Assembly (NCBI GenBank): GCA_963930655.1
Contig: OZ005602.1
Coordinates: 7,060,001-7,124,000, forward strand
Source of the DNA: Myrica gale
Taxonomy: Eukaryota > Streptophyta > Magnoliopsida > Fagales > Myricaceae
DNA: 64,000 nt
Direction: 5' to 3'
The translations under genes and the position numbers were made by a program. The notes beneath the pieces are model-generated. The model made no database searches, was not told the DNA's origin, and worked only from the letters and a program-made list of their open reading frames with translations. This document shows positions 10,046 through 22,200 of the stretch, one piece after another. The first letter of the stretch is position 1. Each line of letters starts with the position of its first letter.

Positions 10046-13000
10046 TGTTAGAATATTCTGATTTGGTTCATTTGGCATATTCTCTAATATGCTAATTTGA
10101 TTACTAATTTTATTCTAATTGTATTTATTGTATTCCTTTTATGCTTTGACCCTATTCACCTATAAATAGGCCTTTCTTTATACAATTTATTTACACAGAA
10201 ATATACAAAATATGTCCACACTTCTTCTCTCTTCTATTTTTCTTCATGGTATCAGAGGTTATAAGATTGTAGCAAGCAAAGTCTAGAAACCATTGAGATT
10301 TACTGGGGTGATGGACAAGGCAGTGGAGGATTGAGACAAAACCTAGTGAATTAAGTCCTTTACACCATCTTCTCTCATAAAACTGCTCTCTCTCCCAATC
10401 CTAACACTTTACCTTGTGCCTAAATTATCTTTAAATCTCATTTTCGTTGGACAACTTTGTGAGTTAGGTCTTGCCTTGCGATTCTCTAACACGGTTGTTG
10501 ATGTACAGGATTCACAGACGGGTCAGCTGCTTGGGACAGGCTGTAAATTTGGACGTTTTTTCGAGCTCGCATCTCTGCACCTTCCTTCCTCACCTACATC
10601 TGTTGCTGCTCTCACTGTCACCTCTAGTTTATGGCACTCTCGGTTGGGTCATGCCTCACTTCCCCGTGTCCAGCTCTTGACTTCCCAGGGTCATTTTAGG
10701 TTCAGTTCATTTTCAGTCTTTTGATTGTGTTTCTTGTCATCTTGGAAAACAGATACATTTATCATTCATTATGATATTTGGGGTCCTGTCCCTACTCCGA
10801 CTGAGGGGGGATCTCACTATTTTGTTATTTTTGTAGATGATTACAGTCGTTATACTTGGCTTTATCTTCTCTAGAGTCGTTCTGAACTCACACATGTCTA
10901 TCAGAATTTTCACAAAATGGTGCAAACTCAATTTTCTTGTACCATCAAAACCTTTCGTTCAGATAATGCAATGGCGTATAAGGACAAGTCATTTCTGGAC
11001 ATCTTACAACACAATGGGATAGTGTCTCACCATGCTTGTCCATACACTTCTCAACAAAATGGTCGGGTCGAACGTAAACATCGTCATATTCTAGACACGG
11101 TAAGAGCACTTCTCATCTCTGCTTCTTTTCCAGAACAGTTTTGGGTTGAAGCTGCTCTTACTGCTGTCTATATCATTAATCGTGTTCCCTCACCCACTAT
11201 ATCCAATAAAACTCCGTTTGAGCTTCTCCATGATAAGGTTCCTAACTACTCTTTACTTCGAGTTTTTGGTTGTGTTTGTTTTGTCACTCTTCCTACACAC
11301 GAGCGCACCAAACTCGAACCACGGTCCAGGCTCTGTTGTTTTCTTGGTTATGGACTAACTCAAAAGGGGTATCATTGCTATGATCACATAGCCAAGCATC
11401 TTCGTATTTCCCGTCATGTAGAGTTTTGGGAACATAAGATGTTTACGAGTCTTTCTCCTTTTCCCCGATCCTCTTCTAGTTATGCACCTATCTTCACTGA
11501 CCCATCTATTTCTTTAGTCCCTGAATCTTTTGCAGAGATGTCCAGCTCCTCTGACACTCCTCCTTCGCCTGTTCCTGAGACATCTGACACGACTGTTGAT
11601 CCTCCGCTATATCAACTACACCCGAGCCTGTCGAGACACCTCCACTTCGCCAATCCACTAGAGTAAGAGCCCTTCCTTCTCATCTTTAGGATTACCATTG
11701 TTATTATGCCCTTGCTACTCTTCACGGACCTCACAGCTATCGTGAAGCTAGTACTGACCCTCTTTGGCAGAAAGTTATGTTTGAAGAACTCGATGCTCTC
11801 ACTAAAACTCATACTTGGGACCTGGTGGATTTACCTCCTGGAAAGTCTGCAGTTGGATGTAAGTAGTTCTACAAAAGCAAGACTCGGTCAGATGGATCAG
11901 TAGAACGATACAAAGCTCGTCTTGTTGCTAAGGGCTTCTCTCAGGAGTATGGTATTGACTATGAGGAGACCTTTGCTCTTATGGCTCGCCTTACCTCAGT
12001 TCGATCCTTGCTTGTTGTAGCTGTTGTGCGTCATTGGCAACTATTCCAGATGGATGTCAAAAATGCCTTTTTGAATGGTGATCTTGCAGAGGAAGTTTAT
12101 ATGCATCCTCCACTTGGTTATGACCATCCTCCTCATACCGTCTACCGTCTTCGACGTGCACTCTACGGCCTCAAACAAGCTCTCCGAGCCTGGTTTGCTA
12201 AATTCAGTTGTGTTGTTGCTCAGCAGGGCTTTGCCCCCAGTGTCTATGACTCGACTCTTCTTCTTCGGACCACCGGTGCTGGTATTATCCTAATCCTTAT
12301 TTATGTTGATGACACGATCATTACAGTAGATGACCTCTCTGGTATTCGAGAGCTTCAACATTTCTTGAGTCAAAATTTTGAGATGAAGGACTTAGGGCAA
12401 CTTAACTACTTTCTTGGTCTTAAGGTTACATCCAGTTCCAATGGTTACTATCTCTCCCAGGCTAAGTATGTGTCTGACTTGCTTTCTAAAGCAGGTTTGA
12501 CCGACAACAAGACATGCACCTCTCCACTTGAACCTAATATTTAGCTACTTGCTATACTGATTGTGAATCTATCCCTGATGCTACCTTGTATAGACAGCTG
12601 GTCGGTAGTCTCATCTATCTCACTGTTATCTGCCTAGATATTTCCTATGCGGTTTATTTGGTCAGCCAATTTATGAGTTCACCTCGCTCTTCTCAATATG
12701 TTGTTGTTCTTCGCATCTTGCGGTACATCAAAGGCACTCTGTTTCATGGCCTTCATTTTTCTTCGCACTCATCACTTGAGCTTCGTGCTTACTCTAATGC
12801 TAACTGGGCCGGTGATCCTACCGATCGACGTTATACTACGGGCTACTGTTTCTTACTTGACACGTCTCTTATTTCCAGGTGTAGTAAGAAGCAAACTGTT
12901 GTTGCCAGCTTCAGTACTGAGGCTGAGTATCGTGCCCTTGTTGATACCACAGTTGAACTTCTGAAGTTACGATGGCTCTTGACCGACATGGGTGTTCCCC

Positions 13001-13466
13001 AGCCAGCCAGTTCTCCACTCTATTGTGATAATCGGAGCGCTATCCAGATTGCTCACAATGATGTCTTTCATGAGCGTACCAAGCACATTGAGATTGATTG
13101 TCACTTCATTCAGCACCATCTCCAGCAAGGCACCTTGCATCTTCGCTCAGTCTCTTCTGAAGATCAACTTGCCGACATTTTCACAAAGTCGCATCCTCCT
13201 GGTCGGTTACGCGATCTTGTTTCCAAACTCCAGTTGACCTCGTCATCTCGAGTTTGAGGGGATGTTAAAATATTCTTATTTGGTTCCTTTGGCATATTCT
13301 CTAATATGCTGATTTGATTACTTGTTTTATTCTAATTGTATTTATTGTATTCCTTTTATGCTTTGACCCTATTCACCTATAAAATAGGTCTTTCTTTATA
13401 CAGTTTATTTACACATAAATATACAAAATATTTCCACACTTCTTCTCTCTTCTCTTTTTTTTTTCA
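10046..13466 (+). mobile_element. Ty1/copia LTR retrotransposon fossil
   Basis: LTRs lie at 10046-10246 and 13263-13466, both beginning TGTTA and ending CA, flanked by a 5-bp duplication AACTT at 10041-10045 and 13467-13471. A primer-binding site complementary to initiator tRNA-Met (TGGTATCAGAG) starts at 10247, and a purine-rich tract precedes the 3' LTR. Recognisable parts in order: GAG-pre-integrase and integrase (about 10420-11660), reverse transcriptase of the RVT_2 type (about 11700-12540) and RNase H (12586-13257). Gag and protease are not recognisable, so the interior is shortened. The element is broken, with several breaks. The LTRs differ at roughly 6 percent of positions, suggesting insertion a few million years ago under usual plant rates. 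Confidence 0.92.
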
Positions 13467-13471
13467 AACTT

Positions 13472-14340
13472 GTTGAAATTAGGGTGGAGTGCAATAAAGT
13501 TTGGGATTTAAAATGCAATTCCAAGCTTTTGTCACTCAGAACATGCCGAAAAATTCTCTCCGGCGCCTTCAAAACTCAATGGAGGAGCAACCACAACTCA
13601 ATGATGTTGATTATCTTTATAATGGAAGTCGTCTCTCGTCGATAGTCAAATGGAAAGGCATAATGATGTCTCTGTTTCAGCGTAAATTGGTTATAATATT
13701 TCAATTTGTCTATAGCCACTTTTTTATATCCCAATGACCACGTTTACGAACTGACATGATCTAAATATCAAACAACACATCACACGGACTAAGGAAATAG
13801 TAACTTCCAATGGAAGATATAGACCAACACAAATTGGTTGGTCAACATGAGTGACTGGTTATAACACTGATCACTCATTTGCATGTCACTGGCTGAGTGC
13901 CATGCGAAGCCATGCAACTTACAATATAAAATTAATCTTAAAGTCGATTGACAATATAAAATTTAAAATCTTTCAAAACTTAGAATTTTTGTTATTATCA
14001 AAATCAATTATGGATTATTTTCAAAACAACATTGTGCTAACAAAAATGTATTGGAGTTTGTGTTAAAAGTTATTGGAGATTGCGTAAGAATTTTTGAGAT
14101 TTTAGATGTTCCTTTTGTAAATTTTGTTGAATCCTATTGTATTCTAGAATATTTTTACAAACGAACAAGAGTTGGAAGGTAACTTTCATGTCATGCCATG
14201 CCATGCCACTATCTTGGAGCGAATAAGACATTGTGAATCATTAGCTTAGTGCTTGCTAGTTAGTTCGTGTAGGAAATCAATTTCAATGAAGTTAAGGAAA
14301 TGGAAATACGATTAGAACTTAATGTGTCCAAAACTTTTTG
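13472..14340. other. AT-rich spacer with a small MITE remnant
   Basis: No gene was recognised. About 14040-14165 is a small repeat ending in ATTCTAGAATATTTTTACAAAC. The same sequence flanks the hAT at 16667-17824, where it is split, so this copy shows the uninterrupted form. Confidence 0.5.
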
Positions 14341-14353
14341 TACCCAGTGTTTT

Positions 14354-15135
14354 AATGTTGGCGCAATTCCGTGTCAAATTTTAAATTCAAATTGAGTTAT
14401 ATTTTAAGTTTGGTCAAAGTGTTCAAGATATTAAGGAGTATGTCAAAGTTTGAAATGATAAGACGTCATCAAGATGAAGAGCTAAAAATAAGGAGCTAGT
14501 GATGCAAAGTCTGAAACTATTTCAAAATTTGGATTTTGAAATATTTCTTTCCTTTTAGAATTCTTTTTTAAATAAAACTAAACCAACTCTATAAATACAT
14601 ATATATATCAATCAAGAAATTTTGAGGAGGTCATTCAAAGCTTTATTCAAATTCAAGTCTCCTCCCTAGATAAAGAAAATCCTTTAGATATCTATATTCA
14701 TTAACGGTTCATATTTTATCCAGTTATCTAGATTCAATCACCATTGAAACCTTCTTGTTGGAGTTTGGCTGCCGGAGTTTCCGGTGTTGAGGAACAAGAA
14801 CGTTAATGAAAAGTTCATAAGAAGAACCTCAAAGAGCTGAGGGTTAATTGCAGAAAGCATGTCTAGGTTGAATTACTTAGATTATTACATCAGGGTAGTC
14901 AAAGTCAAGCTTTATTTCTTAATAAATTTTTGGTGTCTGCTAGCAATGGGTAAACACTTATCCTTCCCCTATAGGTGTTTATAGGGTCTAAACCAGATTT
15001 TTCACTTTCCTCTTAAGGGATATTGAAGAACCCAATTTCAGTGGAAAGTCTTGTTAGAGTAACCATCCCTCGAAGAAGAGAAAAGAAAAGAAAATCATTT
15101 CTTTGGTATTATAATTGGTATTAGAGTCGCATTCC
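14354..15135 (+). mobile_element. LTR-retrotransposon 5' end remnant
   Basis: A possible LTR begins TGTTGGCGCAATTCC at about 14354. A primer-binding-site-like stretch (TTGGTATTAGAGTCGC) lies at 15115-15130, close to the tRNA-Met-complementary site of plant LTR elements. No coding domain and no second LTR were seen, so only a fragment remains. LTR limits are uncertain. Confidence 0.45.
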
Positions 15136-16030
15136 TGCCATGGATTTGAGACCACGATAATTTCGAATCATTAAACTACTCAACCAACTTGAGGAAGCTC
15201 AATGACTCAGCCACAACTCCATAAAACAAATGAGCCAGCAACTGCATTTAGGTACCGAATTAGTTTACATGGAAATGACGTTACGACAAAACAGGCGGAG
15301 CCTAAATCAACAATGATTAAGTTAAACATTTTAAATGTTGGGGCTTTAGATAGTTTAAGCAATGACCATGAAAATTCAATAAATGGATATGTGGATGTTG
15401 GATTTCCTTTTTACCTCGTTTGGATACAATGAATGAATGCAACAAAATTTATAAAATGAACTTTTAAATTTTTAAAAAAATTATACACAAATATTAATAT
15501 TTTTATACAATTTTTCACACAAATTCTAATATATATATATTTTTTTAAAAAAAATTAATAAAAACTTTCACTTTTACCGAATTTCAATTGAAATTAAATA
15601 TTTTTTAAAATTTTAATATAAATAAATATTCATAATTTTATCAAAAATACTAGAATTACTTTTATAATTTTTTTATAAAACCTGCTTGTTGTCCATATCT
15701 TTCGTAAAGTGAGAGAGAGAATGAGGTATGTTGAATTATATACGGACTCTCTTGACTATTAAAAGTCATAAATTTGTCCGACATCAGCAATGTCCCAGTG
15801 GGTGCTCTTTATGCGACAAGATACTTTACATACCACCAAATGCTTTAAGTGTGAACATATTATATATGTAGATGTTCAACGTAGACTTTCTGTTTGGCAA
15901 GTTTCATGCATTTTAGGAATAACTATCAATCGATTCCCCAGAAATTCTCCACCAAAGAAAAATAAAACAAAATACAAAATTTTGGTAATGTAGGAAATTT
16001 TCGTGACGACCCCTTTTAAGTTTTAAGTTT
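15136..16030. other. AT-rich stretch without recognised gene
   Basis: A 76-codon open frame at 15202-15432 follows the primer-binding-site-like motif but matches no family I recognise. It may be decayed element interior. The rest is AT-rich. Confidence 0.4.
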
Positions 16031-16043
16031 AAATTTCATTTTA

Positions 16044-16250
16044 TTGCGAACCGGGATGTTTGAGGGTGAAAATTTTGAGTATTGGGATTTGGAAAATATT
16101 ATAAAGTAAAGATATGTTATTGGAGTTGGTAAAAAAATGAAAAGAGAAGATTTTTAATAAATATTATAATAATAAAAAATTATGTGATGAATTTTTTATT
16201 ATTAAACCTAAATTTTTTAGCCCAAATTACTGGGGCTCAAACAAGACCTA
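16044..16250. mobile_element. Small MITE (GGGATGTTTGAG family)
   Basis: It starts GGGATGTTTGAGGGTGAAAATTTT and ends in the near-inverse GGGGCTCAAACAAGACC. The interior (ATTATAAAGTAAAG, AATAAATATTATAATAATAAAA) is almost the same as a second copy at about 50348-50554, showing a dispersed non-coding family. Confidence 0.6.
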
Positions 16251-16666
16251 TATCTTTTTAATTTAATCAATTCATATTAGTTAATTCAGAAAAATGATAA
16301 AATAAAAATAAAAAATAGAGAAATGAGTAAAAAATTAATTTTGAAAAAAAAAACTCTGAATTTTGAAAAAAAAAAAGAAAAACCCAGAAAATTAATAAAA
16401 ATAAATAGAAAAGAGATTTAACTTTAATTTTTATTCATTTATTAGAGATATCTAGTTTTTGTTGGAGTTTGTAAAAAGGTAGAGAGGAGTGATTTGATGT
16501 AATTGTTTAATAAAAAAAATATTGGAGTTATATGAAAAAGTATAGAGAGAATATTTGTTATAATGTTTTTTGAAAAAATATTGGAGTTAGGTGAAGATTA
16601 ATATTTGTGTAGGATTTTTTGAGATTTTGGATGTTCGTTTTGTAAAATTTTGTTTAATCCTATTGT

Positions 16667-17824
16667 TAGGGGTGAATAGTGGACTAGTCAAAAGCAGAAT
16701 TTGACATTCCGACATCCAGTCCGCTAACTAGCGGATGACCAAAATCGATTCCGTTTCCGCTTCCGACTCTTAGCGGAAGCGGATAGCGAAATTTTGACAA
16801 CTTTTTGGTCCATATTTTTGAGCTCATTTAAGCTTTTTTGGGTCATATGTATCTAACAGATTCACGAATCAATCTAATACAATTTAATCCAACACAATCA
16901 ATCTAACACAATCAATATAACAGATTCACAACCAATATTCCCTTGATTCACAACCAATCTAACATAATTTAATCTAACACTGAGAAACAATGTTAACCAT
17001 TATATTAACATCAATAAACTAAACAACAAATTCACAACCAATATTCCATTGATTCACGCCAATCTAACATAATTTAATCTAACACTGAGAAACAATGTTA
17101 ACCATTATATTAACATCAATAAACTGAACAAAGCATAGGGAAAAGTCAAATGAACAAAGCATAAGAAATAGATTCACAATTCTAGGATCTTTTGCCACAA
17201 ACCCTTAATCTAACATATTCACACAATTTAATCTAACCCAATCATAGCCAATACCAATCTAATATCAATAGAGAGAGAGAGAGAGAGACATACAGAGAGA
17301 GAAGTACTGAAGGCTGGACCACCAGAGGAGCACCGTCACCGTGAAAGAGAGCGAGAGAGAGAGAGAGAGAGAGGTCACTTAATTTTAGGGCTGAAGTGAG
17401 AACTGAGGAAGGCCGAGAGGGTGGCAGCACTGACAGGGGAAAGATAAAATTTTAGGGCTGCGGCTGGGGGGGACTTGGGGGAGGGGGAGGGGAACGTTAG
17501 GCAAAGGGTTGGGCAATTTTGTCGTGGATCAAAACGGCGAGTTTTGATCCACGACAAGTTTTTGTTTTTGTTTTCCCAAAAAAACAAGTAAATGACGTCA
17601 TCCTATTTAAAATGGGACGACGTCGTTTTAAGTCAAGGGGAAAAAAATAAAAAAAGGCACCGAAATAGGATTTTCCGTCGAACCGGCGGAAAAGTCCGCT
17701 TCCGGTTTCGCCCAAAATGGCCTCCGGCTCAGGTTCCTGGAAGAGGCGGAGCTTCTCTTCAAAGAACCGGTAACGGAAACGGAGCAGGACCTTCGCCGGC
17801 AACCAGACCGGACTTACAGGCCTA
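16667..17824. mobile_element. Non-autonomous hAT element
   Basis: 1158 bp with ends TAGGGGTGAATAG and ...CTTACAGGCCTA, flanked by exact 8-bp duplications CCTATTGT at 16659-16666 and 17825-17832. The subterminal regions carry GCGGA/TCCGC motifs on the left and CGGCGGAAAAGTCCGC-type motifs on the right. The interior has a 106-bp tandem duplication (about 16931-17140) and GA microsatellites at 17271-17289 and 17347-17373. It has no transposase coding region. Confidence 0.88.
16931..17142 (+). repeat. 106-bp tandem duplication
   Basis: Two copies of a unit starting ACCAATATTC at 16931 and 17037 and running through AACACTGAGAAACAATGTTAACC. The copies differ by only a few bases. It lies inside the hAT element. 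Confidence 0.8.
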
Positions 17825-17864
17825 CCTATTGTATTCTAGAATACTTTTGCAAACAAACATGCTT

Positions 17865-18240
17865 TTCTCAATTTAGTCCCTCAGTTTTAATTTTTCTCAT
17901 GACAGTTTCTAGAGTTAACTACTTGTCCTAAAAAGGTCATTTTGTCCAATTCCATAATTGCGAATGACGAAATATACTTACATGGCTATCGAAAAACAAG
18001 TCACCACCAATTATCTGGAGATATCTGGATTCACTCAGCCCATGTCACTTAATAGTGATACGTTTTTCATTGGTGATATATGCATATGCCTTGTTTGTGG
18101 TCCTTTTTTTTTTATAAGTGCCTTGTTTGTGGTCCGTGTTTGGACATAATGACTTTTTTGGAACAAGTAGTTAACCCCAGACTCTGAAGGACCAAATTGT
18201 GAAAAAGTTAAACCAGATAGAGTAAAGGATTAGTTAATCC
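17865..18240. mobile_element. Fold-back MITE
   Basis: Inverted arms: GTTAACTACTTGTCC followed by AAAAAGGTCATTTTGTCC on the left (about 17916-17955), and the complement GGACATAATGACTTTTTTGG...AGTAGTTAACC on the right (about 18141-18176). 'Caatttagtccctcag' and its inverse lie outside them. It has no coding content. Confidence 0.6.
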
Positions 18241-19275
18241 TAAGTTATATATAGGAAGGTTAGCTTGGAAATATCTGCTAGCCAAAGGTATCCATTTGTC
18301 ATTACAAGTATTGATCTGCTTGTCCTTCTCATGATCATTGACAATTGCTAGCCATTTTTAGGTTGAGAAGGTCAGAGGCATTGACAATTTGGGGCCAAAC
18401 ATGAAGTGGTCAGGTCTAAGCGGCCTGGGTATTGGTTGCTTGGTTTTAAGCCTTCTTGTAGCTGAACTCATTGATCACCAGATTTTGTGATTTTGCTCTC
18501 CCATTAATGCCATGCAATCCTGTGCAGCCCATGCTTAGACTGGATTGTCGATTACACTTGGAAAGACTACTTTCATACGTCACATCAAAGTTCTAAAATG
18601 CCCTCATGTAAAACGGTAAGAGAATAATAATAAAAAAACTAAAGCTTATAAAGCAAAATAGAACATATAAATCCAACTGTTTTAAAAAATAGAAAAAATA
18701 AAACTTTTAAATTCTAAAACAAAACATTGAGAATTTTAAAAATCTTGAAAAAAAGAAATTGGAATTAAAAATTTTAAAAATAAATAAAATAATATACGTT
18801 AAATTCTAACACAAAAAGTTGAAAAATCGAATAAATGAATCTTACAATTTTCTACATAACTATTCACAATTTTATCAAAATCTTAAAAATCTTACAATTT
18901 TTTATGAAAAGAAAATTCCCAAAGTTAAACCACATGGACTAGCGGATTAATTAAGCATATAACTTAAGAGAGAAATCTTCCCTTAAACTCCTCTGTATGA
19001 ACATCAAACAAATAACTATTAAGGGTGATAAATGTCTTAGACAGAATAAGTGCTGCCACGTTCAATACTAAAACTACCTCTACCAAAGATACCATAAAAT
19101 TTATGGATGTGACAGCAAGCACAGTATTTTCCTGTAAAATTACCTTCTTAGCTCAATACCTTGCCTAACGTTGGAAGAGGGCAGACTTGCAAGGAAAGAA
19201 AACCTTTTCCGACAATATACAAGTAAAATACAATAAATTCATGAAGAAAACACATGTACAGCTTGAAAAGGGATG
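18241..19275. other. Spacer and PP7 3'UTR
   Basis: No separate gene was seen. The first few hundred bases upstream in coordinate from 19275 would be the PP7 3'UTR. The region 18600-18930 is very AT-rich. Confidence 0.4.
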
Positions 19276-22200
19276 TCATGAAGCTTCTTCAGAAGTAGTC
19301 ACCATTGAGGTCAGGTCCAATTCCTCGTCAGAGTCAATACAATCTTCATAATCATAATAAGCATGCACCTGCATTTGATCATATCTTAAAGACCATATTT
19401 AAAAGGCTGAATCAAATTATAGCAAGATTAGCAATAGGAAATACCATGAATGAACATTAGCGGGAATAGCATGATTATCGTGGTTTATTTATAGGGAAAT
19501 ACATTTTTCACCCACAAACTACCATAGGTTTTACACTTTGCACCCTAAACAATCAATTTTGATACATTGCATCCTTTAACTACCAATTTTTGACACTTTG
19601 CACCCTATGTCAAATTTGTAGACTAAAATGACGATAGTACCCTTGACCCATTTTGTATATATTAAAGATATTGTTGTCAATTCATTAATTTATTAAGAGT
19701 ATTATTGTCAAATGAATGTTGCAAAGTGTTTAATATTAGTAGTTGGAAGGTGTAATGTGTCAAAGTTGGTAGTTTAGGGTGTAAAGTGTCTAACATTGGT
19801 AGTTTGAGGGCATAATGTCTTAAAGATGGTAGTTTAGGGTGCAATGTGTCACTACCCTGATAGTTTGTGGGTGAAAAGTGCATTTTCCCCTTTATTTATT
19901 TTATATGCGTAGTGGAAGAACACTTTTTTCTTTTTTTTAATGAATAAGCCAATCTCATTAGAAATAGTGAAAACAGTACAAAAGACTATATCGGCAACAC
20001 TACTCCAAACAAGCAAAAAAACTAAGGAAATCAACGAAATCTAGAAAATGGCAACCAAGCACTGAGTTCACCCAACAAAAAAGTAACGACAACAAAACAC
20101 CCTTCAACCTATCCAAAGACAAAGAACAATCCTCAAAACATCTATAATTACGTTCCCACCAAAGGCACCACCAGATACAATGGGGTATCAATCTCCAAAT
20201 AGCCTTAGCGAAATGGTTTTTAAGCCTCCTCTTCCAACACCACAGCACATCTTCCACAGTCTCAGGCATAACCCATGGAAGAACACATAAGTTATATTAT
20301 ATAGGATTGATTTTTTTTTCTATTCGGCATGTAAAGTTGTATGATTTAAGATTAGTTTTTTGTTGATAACTAAAAAGATTTTATTAAGGAACCAAAAAAG
20401 ATGACAGTACAAAAGAGCTATACTGTAACATCTAAGTCATACAAGCTACAAAACTAATGAAATCTGAAAAATCCGAGAAAGGATAGCCAAGCACAACATT
20501 GGCCCATAAAAAAGTGAACTCATCAGCTTGCCCTTCAACCCATCGAGAGATGAAAAAGTATCATTGAAGCATCTGTCATTCCTCTCCCTCCAAATAACTC
20601 ACCAAATACACAAAGGGATCAGCTTCCACACAACCGAAGCAAAGGAGTCAACAAACTTGATCTTCCAGCCACACAACACTTCAATCACCCTGGGGGGCAT
20701 AACCCAACAAAAGTTCATAATGCTAAACACATGATACCAAAGAGCCCGAGCCACCGAACAATGAAGGAGAAGATGGTCCACCGATTCCCCACTACATTTG
20801 CATAGGAAGCACCAGCCAAGTAAACAAAGACCCTTCCGTCGAAGGTTATCAATGGTCAAGATCCGCCCCTGGGCAGCCTCCCACACAAAAAAAGAAACTC
20901 GCATAGGGATGGAGGACCTCCAAATCTGCCGCAACGGAAAAGGAACACTAGGATTGCAAGAAAGGAGTCAGCTTCCACACAACCGAAGCAAAGGAGTCAA
21001 CAAACTTGATCTTCCAGCCACACAACACTTCAATCACCCTGGGGGGGCATAACCCAACAAAAGTTCATAATGCTATAAACACATGATACCGAAGAGCCCG
21101 AGCCACAGAACAATGAAGGAGAAGATGGTCCACCGATTCCCCACTACATTTGCATAGGAAGCACCAGCCAAGTAAACAAAGACCCTTCCTTCGAAGGTTA
21201 TCAATGGTCAAGATCCGCCCCTGGGCAGCCTCCCACAAAAAAAAAGAAACTCGCATAGGGATGGAGGACCTCCAAATCTGCCGCCACGGAAAAGGAACAC
21301 TAGGATTGCAAGAAAGTATCCCATACATCGACTTCACGGAGAATGTTCCAGATTTGGATCCCACCCAACACAACCTATCATCAACTCCACTTCTGATGGC
21401 TTTGCGAAGAAGTAACGAAAAGAAGGACGAAAAAATCTCCAACTCCTAGTCATTAGCCGCCCTAACGAACTGGAAGTTCCAAGCCCCCCACCATAATTCT
21501 CATCTCAATTATCCACCACCATAGCGTCTTTATCCCGAGCTAAGGCAAAAAGAAGCGGGTACTCTTGTCTCAAGGGTTTCTCCCACACCAAAGGTCGCTC
21601 CAAAATCTAACTCTGCTACCACAACCCACCACAAAACGGATATTTGCACTAAATGGGTTCCACCCATTACTGATGAACCTCCAAAGACTAACTCCACAAG
21701 GACCTCTCGCCTGGAATGTCCTCCACCCACCCGCCACACACCCATACTTCTCCAAAACGACACTCCTCCACAAACTATTGCACTCAACAGTGAAACGCCA
21801 CAACCATTTCCCAAGTAAAGCTGTGTTGAAAGTGGTCGGCCTCCTAATACCTAACCCTCCATTCCTAATGGGGCAGCACACATTATCCCATCTGAGGATA
21901 TGGAACTTGTGATCAAGACCATCACTACCCCAAAGAAAGCCCCCCTGTAATTTCTCCAATCTATGAGTCACGGAAGAGGGGATAGGGAAAAGAGACAAAA
22001 AGTAAGTTGGTAGATTAGCTAGACTGGACTTGATTAAGGTGACTCTTCCACCTTTCGATAGATAACACCGCTTCCAACCAGCCAACCTCCTCTCCGTACG
22101 CTCAATAATACCGTTCCAAATGTGAATGCTCTTATAACGGGCTCCCAAAGGGAGACCGAGATAAGTAATAGGGAGTGAGGACACTCCACAACCCAAAATG

